A DNA stretch of 64,000 nucleotides from Acidovorax soli (GCF_900107605.1 NZ_FNQJ01000007.1:1-64000), one strand, 5' to 3'; positions 52,895 through 62,692 are shown, counted from the stretch's first letter. Notes: a model not told the origin generated them from the letters alone. Made by a program: numbers and translations.

Positions 52895-55327
52895 ATGTCC
52901 GGACATAACCCCCTGCCAGCCACCCCCATTGATCTGCCGCTGTTGCCGCTGCGCGACGTGGTGGTGTTCCCCCACATGGTCATCCCGCTGTTCGTGGGAC
53001 GCTCCAAAAGCATCAAGGCGCTGGAGCTGGCCATGGAGTCCGACCGCCGCATCATGCTCGTGGCCCAGAAGGCCGCGGCCAAGGATGAACCCTCGGTCGA
53101 AGACATGTTTGATGTGGGTTGCGTGTCCACCATCCTGCAGATGCTCAAGCTGCCCGACGGCACCGTCAAGGTGCTCGTAGAGGGCCAGCAGCGTGCCCTG
53201 GTGACATCCATTGCGGATGCCGAGACGCACTTCACGGCCACCGTGGCACCTGTCGAGCAGGACCAGGAAAAGCACAAATCCAGTGAAATCGAGGCGCTTC
53301 GCCGTGCCGTGATGCAGCAGTTTGACCAATACGTCAAGCTCAACAAGAAGATTCCACCCGAGATACTGACCTCGATCTCCAGCATCGATGATCCTGGCCG
53401 CTTGGCCGATACCATCGCCGCGCATCTGCCCCTGAAACTGGAAAACAAGCAGGTGGTGCTGGATCTTTCCGACGTCAAGGCACGCCTCGAGAACCTGTTC
53501 GAGCAGCTGGACCGTGAAGTGGACATCCTGAATGTCGACAAGAAGATCCGTGGGCGCGTGAAGCGCCAGATGGAAAAGAACCAGCGCGACTTCTATTTGA
53601 ACGAGCAGGTCAAGGCCATTCAGAAGGAGCTCGGTGAAGGGGAAGAGGGCGCCGACGTAGAAGAGATTGAAAAGAAGATCAAGCTGGCCAAGATGCCGGC
53701 AGAGGCCCGCAAGAAAGCAGAGGCCGAGTTCAAGAAGCTCAAGCTGATGTCGCCCATGTCGGCCGAAGCCACGGTGGTGCGCAGCTATATCGATGTGCTC
53801 ACGGGCCTGCCCTGGAGCAAGAAGAGCAAGATCAAGCACGACCTCGGCAATGCCGAAGCCGTGCTCAATGAAGACCATTTCGGTCTCGACAAGGTCAAGG
53901 ATCGCATCCTTGAATACCTTGCGGTGCAGCAGCGTGTGGACAAGGTCAAGGCGCCCATCCTGTGCCTGGTGGGGCCACCGGGCGTGGGCAAGACCTCGCT
54001 GGGGCAGTCGATTGCCAAAGCCACCGGGCGCAAGTATGTGCGCATGGCGCTGGGCGGCATGCGCGATGAGGCGGAAATCCGCGGGCATCGCCGCACCTAC
54101 ATCGGAGCCATGCCCGGCAAGGTGTTGCAGAGCCTGGGCAAGGTGGGGGTGCGCAATCCGCTGTTCCTGCTGGATGAAATCGACAAGCTGGGCACTGATT
54201 TTCGAGGTGACCCGTCGAGCGCACTGCTGGAGGTGCTGGATCCCGAACAGAATCACACCTTTGGCGACCACTATGTGGAGGTCGATTTCGACCTGAGCGA
54301 TGTCATGTTCGTGGCGACATCCAACTCCATGAACATTCCGCCCGCCTTGCTTGATCGCATGGAGGTGATTCGACTGTCGGGTTACACCGAAGACGAAAAA
54401 ACCAGCATTGCCATGAAGTACCTGCTGCCCAAGCAGCTCAAGAACAATGGGGTCAAGGCTGAAGAACTCCTCATCACCGAAGCCGCCGTGCGCGACATGG
54501 TGCGCTACTACACCCGCGAGGCCGGGGTGCGCTCGCTGGAGCGTGAACTCTCCAAGATCTGCCGCAAGGTGGTGAAGGGGCTGCAGTTGAAGAAGCTGAC
54601 CCCGCAGGTGGTGGTGAATGAGGACAATCTTCCCGACTTTCTGGGTGTGCGCAAGTACACCTATGGCCGTGCGGAGCAGCAGAACCAGGTCGGACAGGTG
54701 GTCGGGCTGGCATGGACGGAGGTGGGGGGCGATCTGCTCACCATCGAGGCGGCCACCATGCCGGGCAAGGGCGTCATCACCCGCACGGGTTCGCTGGGCG
54801 ACGTGATGAAGGAATCCGTCGAGGCCGCCCGCACGGTGGTGCGCAGCCGTGCACGCATGCTGGGCATCAAGGATGAAGCCTTCGAAAAGCGCGACATCCA
54901 TATCCACGTGCCCGATGGCGCGACGCCCAAGGATGGCCCCAGCGCAGGTGCCGCCATGACCACTGCGTTCGTCTCGGCGCTCACGGGAATTCCGGTGCGC
55001 GGCGATGTGGCCATGACGGGGGAAATCACCCTGCGCGGCGAGGTCACGGCAATTGGCGGGCTCAAGGAGAAATTGCTGGCTGCCTTGCGCGGCGGCATCA
55101 AGACCGTGCTGATTCCTGAAGAGAATGTCAAAGACCTGCAGGAGATCCCTGATAACGTGAAAAGCGGGCTCGAGATCGTGCCGGTCAAGTGGATCGACAA
55201 GGTGCTGGAAGTGGCGTTGGAGCGCAAACCTGTCGCCTTGAGCGAAGAAGAAGCGGCCGTGGTGGTGGCGTCGGCAGCAGAAAAATCAGCCGGAGGCGTG
55301 GCCAACGCCGATCCATTGAAACATTGA
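52895..55327 (+). CDS. lon: Lon protease
   Basis: Hexameric AAA+ protease, 810 residues, degrading misfolded and regulatory proteins. N-terminal LON substrate domain ([20 protein letters not shown]), coiled-coil, Walker A GPPGVGKT, Walker [10 protein letters not shown] and the peptidase domain with Ser683 ([10 protein letters not shown]) and Lys726 (GGLKEKLLA). The first ATG with an upstream GAGGA site is 52895 ([11 protein letters not shown]). It closes the tig-clpP-clpX-lon cluster. Confidence 0.97.
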   Translation: MSGHNPLPATPIDLPLLPLRDVVVFPHMVIPLFVGRSKSIKALELAMESDRRIMLVAQKAAAKDEPSVEDMFDVGCVSTILQMLKLPDGTVKVLVEGQQRALVTSIADAETHFTATVAPVEQDQEKHKSSEIEALRRAVMQQFDQYVKLNKKIPPEILTSISSIDDPGRLADTIAAHLPLKLENKQVVLDLSDVKARLENLFEQLDREVDILNVDKKIRGRVKRQMEKNQRDFYLNEQVKAIQKELGEGEEGADVEEIEKKIKLAKMPAEARKKAEAEFKKLKLMSPMSAEATVVRSYIDVLTGLPWSKKSKIKHDLGNAEAVLNEDHFGLDKVKDRILEYLAVQQRVDKVKAPILCLVGPPGVGKTSLGQSIAKATGRKYVRMALGGMRDEAEIRGHRRTYIGAMPGKVLQSLGKVGVRNPLFLLDEIDKLGTDFRGDPSSALLEVLDPEQNHTFGDHYVEVDFDLSDVMFVATSNSMNIPPALLDRMEVIRLSGYTEDEKTSIAMKYLLPKQLKNNGVKAEELLITEAAVRDMVRYYTREAGVRSLERELSKICRKVVKGLQLKKLTPQVVVNEDNLPDFLGVRKYTYGRAEQQNQVGQVVGLAWTEVGGDLLTIEAATMPGKGVITRTGSLGDVMKESVEAARTVVRSRARMLGIKDEAFEKRDIHIHVPDGATPKDGPSAGAAMTTAFVSALTGIPVRGDVAMTGEITLRGEVTAIGGLKEKLLAALRGGIKTVLIPEENVKDLQEIPDNVKSGLEIVPVKWIDKVLEVALERKPVALSEEEAAVVVASAAEKSAGGVANADPLKH

Positions 55328-55390
55328 TGCAAAAAATGCTGGCGCACCCCGAAAATTGCGCTACAATTCATTCCATCGCAGCAAACGTTG

Positions 55391-55396
55391 TACAAT
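55391..55396 (+). promoter_or_regulatory. Possible -10 box for the tRNA cluster
   Basis: TACAAT 19 bases before tRNA-Gly; a second TACAAT lies at 55362-55367. No strong -35 is visible for either. Confidence 0.4.
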
Positions 55397-55414
55397 GTGA
55401 GGCTTCGGTAAAAT

Positions 55415-55490
55415 GCGGGAATAGCTCAGTTGGTAGAGCGCAACCTTGCCAAGGTTGAGGTCGAGAGTTCGAGACTCTTTTCCCGCTCCA
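55415..55490 (+). tRNA. tRNA-Gly (anticodon GCC), copy 1
   Basis: 76-nt cloverleaf: acceptor GCGGGAA/TTCCCGC, anticodon loop TTGCCAA, T-loop TTCGAGA and encoded CCA. Identical over its whole length to the copy at 55802-55877. Confidence 0.97.
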
Positions 55491-55499
55491 ATTTCCACA

Positions 55500-55527
55500 A
55501 AAAGGGAAGCAGATGCTTCCCTTTTTT
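55500..55527 (+). terminator. Terminator after tRNA-Gly copy 1
   Basis: 10-bp stem AAAGGGAAGC/GCTTCCCTTT with loop AGAT and a T-run. Its stem sequence is nearly the same as that of the terminator after copy 2. Confidence 0.88.
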
Positions 55528-55548
55528 GTCAGGGAAGCGCGATTTTCT

Positions 55549-55622
55549 GGCGCGGTAGCAAAGCGGTTATGCCCCGGATTGCAAATCCGGTTAGTCCGGT
55601 TCGACTCCGGACCGCGCCTCCA
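55549..55622 (+). tRNA. tRNA-Cys (anticodon GCA)
   Basis: 74-nt cloverleaf: acceptor GGCGCGG/CCGCGCC, anticodon loop TTGCAAA, T-loop TTCGACT and encoded CCA. Confidence 0.96.
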
Positions 55623-55650
55623 GAACACCATTGGTTCAGACCAGTGCATC

Positions 55651-55674
55651 AAGGTCCTTAGGGGCCTTTTTTGT
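55651..55674 (+). terminator. Terminator after tRNA-Cys
   Basis: 7-bp stem AAGGTCC/GGGCCTT (one G-U) with loop TTAG and a run of Ts. Confidence 0.75.
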
Positions 55675-55744
55675 CGGTTCGGTGGAATCAGAGAAGTGTT
55701 TTTGAAAATTTCTCCGAGTTCGCTGAAGAGGCAGAAAATGGCGC

Positions 55745-55750
55745 TATAAT
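55745..55750 (+). promoter_or_regulatory. -10 box for tRNA-Gly copy 2
   Basis: Perfect TATAAT 51 bases before tRNA-Gly copy 2. The -35 is not clear. Confidence 0.55.
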
Positions 55751-55801
55751 TTGAGACTTGCTGATGCACACTGAAGGTGACTGAAGAGTGCAAAAGTAAA
55801 T

Positions 55802-55877
55802 GCGGGAATAGCTCAGTTGGTAGAGCGCAACCTTGCCAAGGTTGAGGTCGAGAGTTCGAGACTCTTTTCCCGCTCCA
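55802..55877 (+). tRNA. tRNA-Gly (anticodon GCC), copy 2
   Basis: Identical to the copy at 55415-55490 over all 76 bases. Flanked upstream by its own TATAAT and downstream by a UUCG terminator. Confidence 0.97.
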
Positions 55878-55884
55878 GATATGC

Positions 55885-55910
55885 AAGGGAAGCTTCGGCT
55901 TCCCTTTTTT
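55885..55910 (+). terminator. Terminator after tRNA-Gly copy 2
   Basis: 9-bp stem AAGGGAAGC/GCTTCCCTT closed by a stable TTCG tetraloop and followed by four Ts. Confidence 0.92.
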
Positions 55911-56028
55911 CTTGGTGGTGGCGATATGTCGGCGGTGCTGGCATGGCCCTCACTGGATACGACAGGGGCATTGCGTGTCCGCGCGCCCCGGGTTACGCTG
56001 CGATGCAGGTGTGCGTTGGGCAGCCGGC

Positions 56029-56121
56029 GCCCCGATGGTGAAATTGGTAGACACTGCGGACTTAAAATCCGCCGCTTTCCTGAAAAGGGGCGTGCCGGTT
56101 CGACCCCGGCTCGGGGCACCA
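56029..56121 (+). tRNA. tRNA-Leu (anticodon TAA)
   Basis: 93-nt class II tRNA: acceptor GCCCCGA/TCGGGGC, anticodon stem GCGGA/TCCGC around CTTAAAA (anticodon TAA, reads UUA/UUG), long variable arm, T-loop TTCGACC and encoded CCA. The next gene starts 14 bases downstream. Confidence 0.96.
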
Positions 56122-56134
56122 CTACGATTCAATC

Positions 56135-56770
56135 ATGTCAAGTTACAACGCTCCCTTTGAAATTCATGTCCACGGACAGGTCCAGCTGCGTGCCGACGCG
56201 AGCTTCGAGCAGCTCCAGGATGCGCTCAAACCCCTTTGGAAATATGCCGGAGCCCGCTCGCTGGCCGATGGTGCGGCGAGCGCCTACGAAGAAGAGCCCG
56301 GCATCAAGTTCGACCCGCAAGAGCACATGCTGCAGATGTGCTGGACGGTGCGTGGCGATGAAGATTTCCGCCAGTCGCTCGATGAGATGTGCATGAGCCT
56401 CAACGAGCTGGCCGAACTGGGCGCCGCCATCGAGGTGACGTTCTACGATGCCGATTTCGACGAAGACGAGGAAGACGACGGCACCGAGTCGCGTGACGAT
56501 TTCGTGATGCTGTTCGTCGGCCCCACGCCGGCGGCCATCATGCAGGTGCAGCGTGACCTGCTGGTGCAGGATGTCGTGAACATGATGGAGCGCCACTTTG
56601 ACGGCGCCGAGCTCGGTGGTGTGGTGGCCGAGATCGACAAGCTGTTCACACAGCGCTTCGATGCCCTGGTCAATTCACTCGAAATCGGCAAGCCTCCGCG
56701 CGGGTCGGGCGGGCCAGGTGGCTCGGGCGGCGGCCACGGTGGCGGGCGCCGGCCACGCCACCTGCACTGA
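56135..56770 (+). CDS. Conserved protein of unknown function with acidic core and Gly/His-rich tail
   Basis: A 211-residue cytoplasmic protein. Residues 1-170 look like a folded alpha/beta domain (FEIHVHGQVQLRADASFEQL; FVMLFVGPTPAAIMQVQRDL) with a very acidic loop DADFDEDEEDDGTESRDD near residues 106-124. The last 25 residues are Gly/Arg/His-rich (GGPGGSGGGHGGGRRPRHLH). I believe homologues are widespread in Burkholderiales (possibly the DUF6806 family), but no function is known to me. It starts 14 bases after tRNA-Leu, so its message is probably released by tRNA processing. Confidence 0.75.
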   Translation: MSSYNAPFEIHVHGQVQLRADASFEQLQDALKPLWKYAGARSLADGAASAYEEEPGIKFDPQEHMLQMCWTVRGDEDFRQSLDEMCMSLNELAELGAAIEVTFYDADFDEDEEDDGTESRDDFVMLFVGPTPAAIMQVQRDLLVQDVVNMMERHFDGAELGGVVAEIDKLFTQRFDALVNSLEIGKPPRGSGGPGGSGGGHGGGRRPRHLH

Positions 56771-56848
56771 AAACGCAGATTCAGCGGCTGCGGCGGGCCA
56801 GAGGCCTTGCCCTGCGCGCTGTGCAGAGCAGTCCCTGCCGGTGATTCC

Positions 56849-57367
56849 ATGACAACCGATCTGCCCTACCTGCGCAGCTACGCCCCATCGCTGCAAGACC
56901 AGGCCCGGCATGTGCTGGGCCTGGGGCAGCTGGGCGCGGTGCTGCTGCGCAAATATCCCCAGCCCCACGCGGTGCGCAGCGACAAGGCCTTGTACGACTA
57001 CGCCACGGAGCTCAAGTCACGCTACCTGCGCAACGCAGGCACGGTGAACAAGGTGGTTTTTGACAGCAAGATCCATGTCGTGCGCCATGCGCTGGGGTTG
57101 CATACCTCGGTGTCACGCGTGCAGGGCAACCGCCTGGCGGCCAAGCATGAGATCCGCATTGCGGCGATGTTCAAGCAGGTTCCGGACGAGTTCCTGCGCA
57201 TGATCGTGGTGCACGAGCTGGCCCATCTGCGCGAAAAGGACCACGACAAGGCGTTCTACCAGCTGTGCGAGCACATGGAGCCGCAATACCACCAGTACGA
57301 GTTGGATGTGCGCCTGTACCTCACGCACCTGGAGCATGCGGGCGAGCGCTTGTGGGCGGCGCAATAG
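56849..57367 (+). CDS. YgjP-like metallopeptidase-domain protein
   Basis: A 172-residue protein of the YgjP/DUF45 (zincin-like) group. The zinc motif VVHELAHLREKDHDKAFYQL gives HExxH plus the third His after the DH, and EPQYHQYE follows as in YgjP. Proteolytic activity of the group is unproven. Start ATG 56849 (MTTDLPYLRS). It follows the acidic unknown protein by 78 bases on the same strand. Confidence 0.83.
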   Translation: MTTDLPYLRSYAPSLQDQARHVLGLGQLGAVLLRKYPQPHAVRSDKALYDYATELKSRYLRNAGTVNKVVFDSKIHVVRHALGLHTSVSRVQGNRLAAKHEIRIAAMFKQVPDEFLRMIVVHELAHLREKDHDKAFYQLCEHMEPQYHQYELDVRLYLTHLEHAGERLWAAQ

Positions 57368-57370
57368 CGA

Positions 57371-57420
57371 TCAATTCAATCGCCTCTGGCGCTCCATTCA
57401 TCGGCGCTACAGCCTGATTG
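57371..57420 (-). repeat. Dispersed intergenic repeat, copy H (degenerate)
   Basis: GCCTCTGGCGCTCCATTCAT followed by CGGCGCTACAGCCTGATT, inverted orientation. It fills the gap between the convergent YgjP-like and murI genes. Confidence 0.55.
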
Positions 57421-57429
57421 GATCGGCAT

Positions 57430-58290
57430 TCAGGGGATGGCAACGGTGCCACAGCAGTCGGGCGGCAACTGCAGCCAGCGCGCGGCCGCCGCCTGCAATG
57501 GTGCGAGGGCACCCGTGGTGAGCAACCGGATGGGGGTGGGTATCTGGGCGGCCGCATCCTCCGGCGCCAGCAGCGCATCCTTGTGCAGCAGGCGCCGTGT
57601 CTGCCGGGCCACCGGCTCGCCGGTTTCGATCAGCCGCACCTGCGGGCCCACCAATGCGCGCAGATCGTCCACCACAAACACATAGTGCGTACAGCCCAGC
57701 ACCAGCGTGTCAATCTCGCCCGGTTCAGTGCCAAACTGGCCCATGGCACTGATGTAGCGTGCGCACAGCGCTCTGGTTTCTGTTGCGGACGGGTCGGTGG
57801 CCAGGGGCAGCGCCGTGCTGTGCTCGATGGCGCGGGCCAGGCCATCGCAGGGCTGGACCACGAACTCGGCCTGCCCGGCCAGCGAAGCCAGCAGCCTGGA
57901 AAATTTGCCACTGCTCAGCGTGCTCCGCGTGCCGATGACGCCGATGCGCCCGGTTTGGCTCAGCGCGACTGCCGGCTTGAGGGCGGGCTCCAGGCCCACC
58001 AGCGGCAGGTCGGGCTGGCTGCTGCGCACTTCATGGATGGCGGCGGCCGTGGCCGTGTTGCAGGCCACCACCAGGGCCTTGATGTGGTGCTGCTCGCGCA
58101 GGTAGCGCGTGATGGCATGGGTGCGGGCGCATACAAAAGCGTCGCCACGTGCGTCGCCGTAGGGCGCATTGCCGCTGTCGGCCAGATAGACAAAGCGCTC
58201 GTGGGGCAATTCGGCCTGCAGTGCCTGCAGCACGCTCAGGCCCCCGATGCCACTGTCGAAAACGCCAATGGGTTGCGCGGCAAGGTTCAT
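57430..58290 (-). CDS. murI: Glutamate racemase
   Basis: Makes D-glutamate for peptidoglycan by cofactor-independent racemisation. 286 residues. FDSGIGGLSVL at the N-terminus, catalytic cysteines in VVACNTATAAA and VLGCTHYVF, and DSGNAPYGDA all match the family. Start at 58290 (MNLAAQPIGVFDS); a longer in-frame start at 58332 would add an unconserved lead. It follows fumA on the same strand by 98 bases. Confidence 0.95.
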   Translation of the reverse strand: MNLAAQPIGVFDSGIGGLSVLQALQAELPHERFVYLADSGNAPYGDARGDAFVCARTHAITRYLREQHHIKALVVACNTATAAAIHEVRSSQPDLPLVGLEPALKPAVALSQTGRIGVIGTRSTLSSGKFSRLLASLAGQAEFVVQPCDGLARAIEHSTALPLATDPSATETRALCARYISAMGQFGTEPGEIDTLVLGCTHYVFVVDDLRALVGPQVRLIETGEPVARQTRRLLHKDALLAPEDAAAQIPTPIRLLTTGALAPLQAAAARWLQLPPDCCGTVAIP

Positions 58291-58388
58291 GGTGTCAGGG
58301 CGAACAAGAAAAGGCGGCATGGCGGCGGGCACCCGCAGTGCGCGGGTGGCCCCTGTGGGCTACAGGCTCGCCGCCATGCCTGGCGGCA

Positions 58389-59957
58389 TCAGGCGGCCGC
58401 GACTTCAATGCCCTTGAATTCACCCGTGGCGATGCGCTTTTGCCACTCGGCCGGGCCGGTGATGTGCGCGCTGGTGCCACCCGAATCCACGGCCACGGTG
58501 ACGGGCATGTCCACCACGTCGAATTCGTAGATGGCTTCCATGCCCAGGTCTTCAAAGCCCACCACCTTGGCGGTCTTGATGGCTTTTGACACAAGGTAGG
58601 CGGCGCCGCCCACGGCCATCAGGTAGGCACTCTTGTGGTTCTTGATGGACTCGATGGCCACGGGGCCGCGCTCGGCCTTGCCGATCATGGCGATGAGGCC
58701 CGTCTGTTCCAGCATCATGTCGGTGAACTTGTCCATGCGCGTGGCGGTGGTCGGGCCGGCGGGGCCCACGGCCTCGTCACGCACGGGATCGACCGGGCCC
58801 ACGTAATAGATCACGCGGTTGGTGAAGTCCACGGGCAGCTTCTCGCCCTTGGCCAGCATGTCCTGGATGCGCTTGTGCGCGGCATCGCGGCCGGTGAGCA
58901 TCTTGCCATTGAGCAGCAGGGTGTCGCCGGGCTTCCAGCTGGCCACTTCTTCCTTGGTGAGCGTGTCGAGGTTGACCTTCTTGCTCTTGTTGTAGTCGGG
59001 CGTCCAGTCGACGTTGGGCCACAGGTCCAGGCTCGGGGGCGTGAGGTAGACGGGGCCCGAGCCATCCATCACGAAATGTGCGTGGCGCGTGGCGGCGCAG
59101 TTGGGGATCATGGCAATCGGCTTGCTGGCCGCGTGCGTGGGGTACATCTTGATCTTGACGTCGAGCACCGTGGTCAGGCCGCCCAGGCCCTGCGCGCCAA
59201 TGCCCAGGGCGTTGACCTTCTCGAACAGCTCCAGGCGCAGGGCCTCAACCTTGTCGAGCGCGGGGCCGCCGGTCTTGGCGGCTTCGGCCTTGGCCTGCAG
59301 CTCGTACATGTCCAGGTCGTCCATCAGGCTTTCCTTGGCCATGAGCACGGCCTTCTCGGCCGTGCCACCGATGCCGATGCCCAGCATGCCGGGCGGACAC
59401 CAGCCGGCGCCCATGGTGGGCACGGTTTTCAGCACCCAGTCGACCACGCTGTCGCTGGGGTTGAGCATGTACATCTTGGACTTGTTTTCCGAGCCGCCGC
59501 CCTTGGCCGCCACGGTGATGTCCACGGTGTTGCCGGGCACGATCTCGGTGAAGATCACGGCGGGGGTGTTGTCCTTGGTGTTCTTGCGGTCGAACTGCGG
59601 GTCGGCCACCACGCTGGCGCGCAGGGTGTTGTCGGGGTGGTTGTAGCCACGGCGCACGCCTTCGTTGATGGCGTCGTCCAGGCTGCCGGTGAAGCCTTCC
59701 CAGCGCACGTCCATGCCCACCTTCAGGAAGACGTTGACGATGCCGGTGTCCTGGCAGATGGGGCGCTGGCCGGTGGCGCTCATCTTGCTGTTGGTCAGGA
59801 TCTGGGCAATGGCGTCCTTGGCGGCGGGGCTTTGTTCGCGCTCGTAGGCGCGGGCCAGGTGCGCGATGTAGTCGGTGGGGTGGTAGTAGCTGATGTACTG
59901 CAGCGCGGCGGCGATGGACTCGATCAGGTCGGCTTGGCGAATGGAGGTCGTGGTCAT
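58389..59957 (-). CDS. fumA: Class I fumarate hydratase
   Basis: Iron-sulphur fumarase interconverting fumarate and L-malate in the TCA cycle, 522 residues with both the N-terminal and the C-terminal (beta) domains in one chain. Cluster-type cysteines are seen in [13 protein letters not shown] and in [13 protein letters not shown], with one more in [15 protein letters not shown]-terminal [14 protein letters not shown] is characteristic. Oxygen-sensitive. It is divergent from the oxygen-stable class II enzyme across 204 bases. Confidence 0.95.
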   Translation of the reverse strand: MTTTSIRQADLIESIAAALQYISYYHPTDYIAHLARAYEREQSPAAKDAIAQILTNSKMSATGQRPICQDTGIVNVFLKVGMDVRWEGFTGSLDDAINEGVRRGYNHPDNTLRASVVADPQFDRKNTKDNTPAVIFTEIVPGNTVDITVAAKGGGSENKSKMYMLNPSDSVVDWVLKTVPTMGAGWCPPGMLGIGIGGTAEKAVLMAKESLMDDLDMYELQAKAEAAKTGGPALDKVEALRLELFEKVNALGIGAQGLGGLTTVLDVKIKMYPTHAASKPIAMIPNCAATRHAHFVMDGSGPVYLTPPSLDLWPNVDWTPDYNKSKKVNLDTLTKEEVASWKPGDTLLLNGKMLTGRDAAHKRIQDMLAKGEKLPVDFTNRVIYYVGPVDPVRDEAVGPAGPTTATRMDKFTDMMLEQTGLIAMIGKAERGPVAIESIKNHKSAYLMAVGGAAYLVSKAIKTAKVVGFEDLGMEAIYEFDVVDMPVTVAVDSGGTSAHITGPAEWQKRIATGEFKGIEVAAA

Positions 59958-60161
59958 GGCAGGTGGGGTCCGTGGGAAAAATCGCGAACCCGAATTATCC
60001 CCCTGCGGGCTTGCGCGGCGCTGTCAGGGGTTGATGGAGGCTCCCGTGGGCGGAGGCGGTGGCCCAGGGGGGTGGCGCAAAGCCGGGTGAGGTGGGTATG
60101 CTGCGCCCTGGTGGCTCGACCCTTTCTTCATTCGCTCGCAGAGCGGCAAGGCACAAGCGTG
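59958..60161. other. Divergent fumA/fumC control region
   Basis: 204 bases between two fumarase genes on opposite strands. I see no strong sigma-70 hexamers, no Fur-like or SoxR-like palindrome and no RBS consensus for fumC. An inverted repeat CTCGCAGAGCG-like segment lies at about 60133-60145. Confidence 0.4.
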
Positions 60162-61568
60162 ATGACATCCCGACCTGACGCAACCGCAGTCCGCACCGAA
60201 AAAGACAGCTTCGGTCCCATCGACGTGCCCGCCCAGCGCCTATGGGGCGCGCAGACCCAGCGCTCGCTGCAGCACTTTGACATCTCGGGCGAGCGCATGG
60301 CGCCGGAGCTGATCCGCGCCCTGGCCCAGGTCAAGCGCGCCAGCGCCTATGTGAACAATGCCCTGGGCCTGCTCGATACCGCCAAGACCACGGCCATCGT
60401 GGCGGCGGCCGACGAAGTGATTGCCGGCGGCCACCTGCAGGAGTTTCCGCTGGTGGTGTGGCAGACCGGATCGGGTACCCAGACCAACATGAACATGAAC
60501 GAGGTGCTGGCCAACCGCGCCAGCGAGTTGCTGGGTGGCCCGCGCGGCGAGGCGCGGCTGGTGCACCCCAACGACGAGGTGAACAAGAGCCAGTCGAGCA
60601 ACGACGTGTTTCCCACGGCCATGCACCTGGCCGCCGTGGATGCGCTGGTGCACCGGCTGCTGCCCGCCCTGCAGCAGCTGCGCGCCACGCTGGCGGCCAA
60701 GGCGGCAGCCTTTGACGGCATCGTCAAGATTGGCCGCACCCACCTGCAGGACGCCACGCCGCTCACCCTGGGCCAGGAGATCTCGGGCTGGGTGGCGCAG
60801 CTGCAGCACGGCGAGCAGCATGTGCGCGCCGCATTACCGCATTTGTGCGAGCTGGCCCTGGGCGGCACCGCCGTGGGCACCGGGCTCAATGCGCCTGCCG
60901 GCTATGCCGTGGCCGTGGCCCGCGAACTGGCCGACCTGACCGGGCTGTCCCTGGTCACCGCGCCCAACAAGTTCGAGGCCCTGGCCAGCTGCGATGCGCT
61001 GGTGCATGGCCACGGTGCGCTCAAGACCCTGGCCGCCAGCCTGATGAAGATTGCCAACGATGTGCGCTGGCTGGCCAGCGGCCCGCGCAGCGGGCTGGGC
61101 GAGATCACCATCCCCGAGAACGAGCCCGGCTCGTCCATCATGCCGGGCAAGGTCAACCCCACGCAGTGCGAGGCGCTGACCATGCTGTGCGCCCAGGTCA
61201 TGGGCAACGACGTGGCCATCAACTTTGGGGGCGCGTCGGGCAACTTCGAGCTGAATGTGTTTCGCCCCCTGGTGATCCACAACTTTCTGCAGAGCGTGCG
61301 CCTGCTGGCCGACGGCATGGCCAGCTTCGACCACCATTGCGCCCAGGGCATCGAGCCCCACCGCGCGCGCATGGCCGAACTGGTGGAGCGTTCGCTGATG
61401 CTGGTGACGGCCCTGAACACGCACATCGGCTACGACAAGGCCGCGCAGATCGCCAAGAAAGCCCATACCGAAGGCAGCAGCCTGCGCGACGCGGCGATTG
61501 CCTCGGGCCATGTCACGGCCGAGCAGTTTGACGCCTGGGTAGTGCCCGAGGACATGGTGGGCCGATAG
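60162..61568 (+). CDS. fumC: Class II fumarate hydratase
   Basis: Iron-free tetrameric fumarase, 468 residues. Substrate site [41 protein letters not shown] and the superfamily signature [13 protein letters not shown] are intact. The start ATG 60162 is preceded by an overlapping GTG one codon upstream; the protein begins with a variable lead before [16 protein letters not shown]. Together with FumA it gives the cell both an iron-dependent and an iron-independent fumarase. Confidence 0.96.
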   Translation: MTSRPDATAVRTEKDSFGPIDVPAQRLWGAQTQRSLQHFDISGERMAPELIRALAQVKRASAYVNNALGLLDTAKTTAIVAAADEVIAGGHLQEFPLVVWQTGSGTQTNMNMNEVLANRASELLGGPRGEARLVHPNDEVNKSQSSNDVFPTAMHLAAVDALVHRLLPALQQLRATLAAKAAAFDGIVKIGRTHLQDATPLTLGQEISGWVAQLQHGEQHVRAALPHLCELALGGTAVGTGLNAPAGYAVAVARELADLTGLSLVTAPNKFEALASCDALVHGHGALKTLAASLMKIANDVRWLASGPRSGLGEITIPENEPGSSIMPGKVNPTQCEALTMLCAQVMGNDVAINFGGASGNFELNVFRPLVIHNFLQSVRLLADGMASFDHHCAQGIEPHRARMAELVERSLMLVTALNTHIGYDKAAQIAKKAHTEGSSLRDAAIASGHVTAEQFDAWVVPEDMVGR

Positions 61569-61610
61569 CTGAGAATACCCAGGACACGGCGTGCCGCTGG
61601 GTATGGAGCA

Positions 61611-61660
61611 ATATAAAAAATAGCTCAATGCGCTTGTGGATAAAGCGCTGCAGTCTGGTC
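61611..61660 (+). repeat. Dispersed intergenic repeat, copy G
   Basis: AAAAAATAGCTCAATGCGCTTG followed by TGGATAAAGCGCTGCAG. Well preserved; it lies between the convergent fumC and proX genes. Confidence 0.78.
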
Positions 61661-61678
61661 TGGCTGAACTTTTGCACG

Positions 61679-62692
61679 CTACTTCGCCGCCGCAAGCGCC
61701 TGCGCGATCCAGCCGTCAAAAGTCTTCTGGTGTGCCTTGATCCAGCCATCGGTGTGGCGCGCCACATCGCTGGCCTTGTTTTCGCCCCGGCCCATGCGCA
61801 GGTTCTGGGCGTTGATGTCCGCCACCGGCAGCTGCATCACCTCAAACAGCCGGGCTGCGGCCGGGTTCTGCTCGGCAAAGGCCTTGTTGGCCACGATGTG
61901 CTGTTGGTTCACCTTGAAGCCATAGTTTTTGCCGTTGGGCAGGCGTGTGTCCTCGCCTGCCGCAGCGGGGGTGTCGGGCACTTCCAGCCAGACCACATCG
62001 GTGCCAGGGCGCAGCACGGCGCTGACCCAGTAGGGCATCCAGGTGTAGTAAAGGATGGGCTGGCCCTGCTTGAAACGGGCGATGGTGTCGGCGATCAGCG
62101 CGGCGTAGCTGCCTTGCTTGTGGCTGATGGAGCCGCCCAGCTGGTAGGCCTTGAGGTGGCGTTCGATGGCCAGCTCGCAGCCCCAGCCGGGATTGCAGCC
62201 GGTCAGGTCGGCCTTGCCGTCGCCGTCGGTGTCGAACAACTGGGCGAGCTTGGGGTCCTTGAGCTGGGTGATGTGGGTGATCTGGTACCGCTCGGCGGTC
62301 TTCCTGTCGATCAGGTAGCCCTGGGCGGCGTTGTCGGAGTACACGCCCTTGCGGTAGAGCTTGGCATCGCCGCCGCTGTTTTGGTAGAAGTCCGCGTGCA
62401 GCAGGTTCCAGTGGGTGGCCATGAAGGTGGCGTCGCCACTGGCGATGGCCAGGTGCTCGGTGGCGGGCTCCAGGTCTTTCATGGGCTGGACGTCATAGCC
62501 CAGTTTTTCGAGGGCGCGCGCGACCAGCAGGGTCTGGAAGGCCTCTTCGGCGAGCGAGCTCTTGAGGGGCTGCACGCGCACGCCCTTGCCGGGCAGATTC
62601 TGTGCATGGGCGGCGCCTACCAGGCCGATGGCCAGCAGGCTGGTGGCGAGGGCGGTCCTGGCGGCGTGGGCGAAAAGTGTGTGGCTGGTCAT
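61679..62692 (-). CDS. proX: Glycine betaine/proline ABC transporter binding protein
   Basis: Periplasmic receptor for compatible solutes, 337 residues. The signal peptide MTSHTLFAHAARTALATSL ends at AHA/QNLPGKG. The mature part has VQPLKSSLAEEAFQTLLV and the aromatic ligand-binding residues expected of ProX (FMATHWNLLH, PILYYTWMPYW). Cys in TGCNPGWGCE may form a disulphide, as in E. coli ProX. An RBS-like AAGGAG stands upstream on the minus strand. It follows proW, 71 bases apart. Confidence 0.94.
   Translation of the reverse strand: MTSHTLFAHAARTALATSLLAIGLVGAAHAQNLPGKGVRVQPLKSSLAEEAFQTLLVARALEKLGYDVQPMKDLEPATEHLAIASGDATFMATHWNLLHADFYQNSGGDAKLYRKGVYSDNAAQGYLIDRKTAERYQITHITQLKDPKLAQLFDTDGDGKADLTGCNPGWGCELAIERHLKAYQLGGSISHKQGSYAALIADTIARFKQGQPILYYTWMPYWVSAVLRPGTDVVWLEVPDTPAAAGEDTRLPNGKNYGFKVNQQHIVANKAFAEQNPAAARLFEVMQLPVADINAQNLRMGRGENKASDVARHTDGWIKAHQKTFDGWIAQALAAAK

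Noticed and set aside
58635-60161. A 977-residue reading of fumC
   Set aside because: The first 509 codons are antisense to fumA and murI-side sequence. FumC proteins begin where the ATG at 60162 lies.
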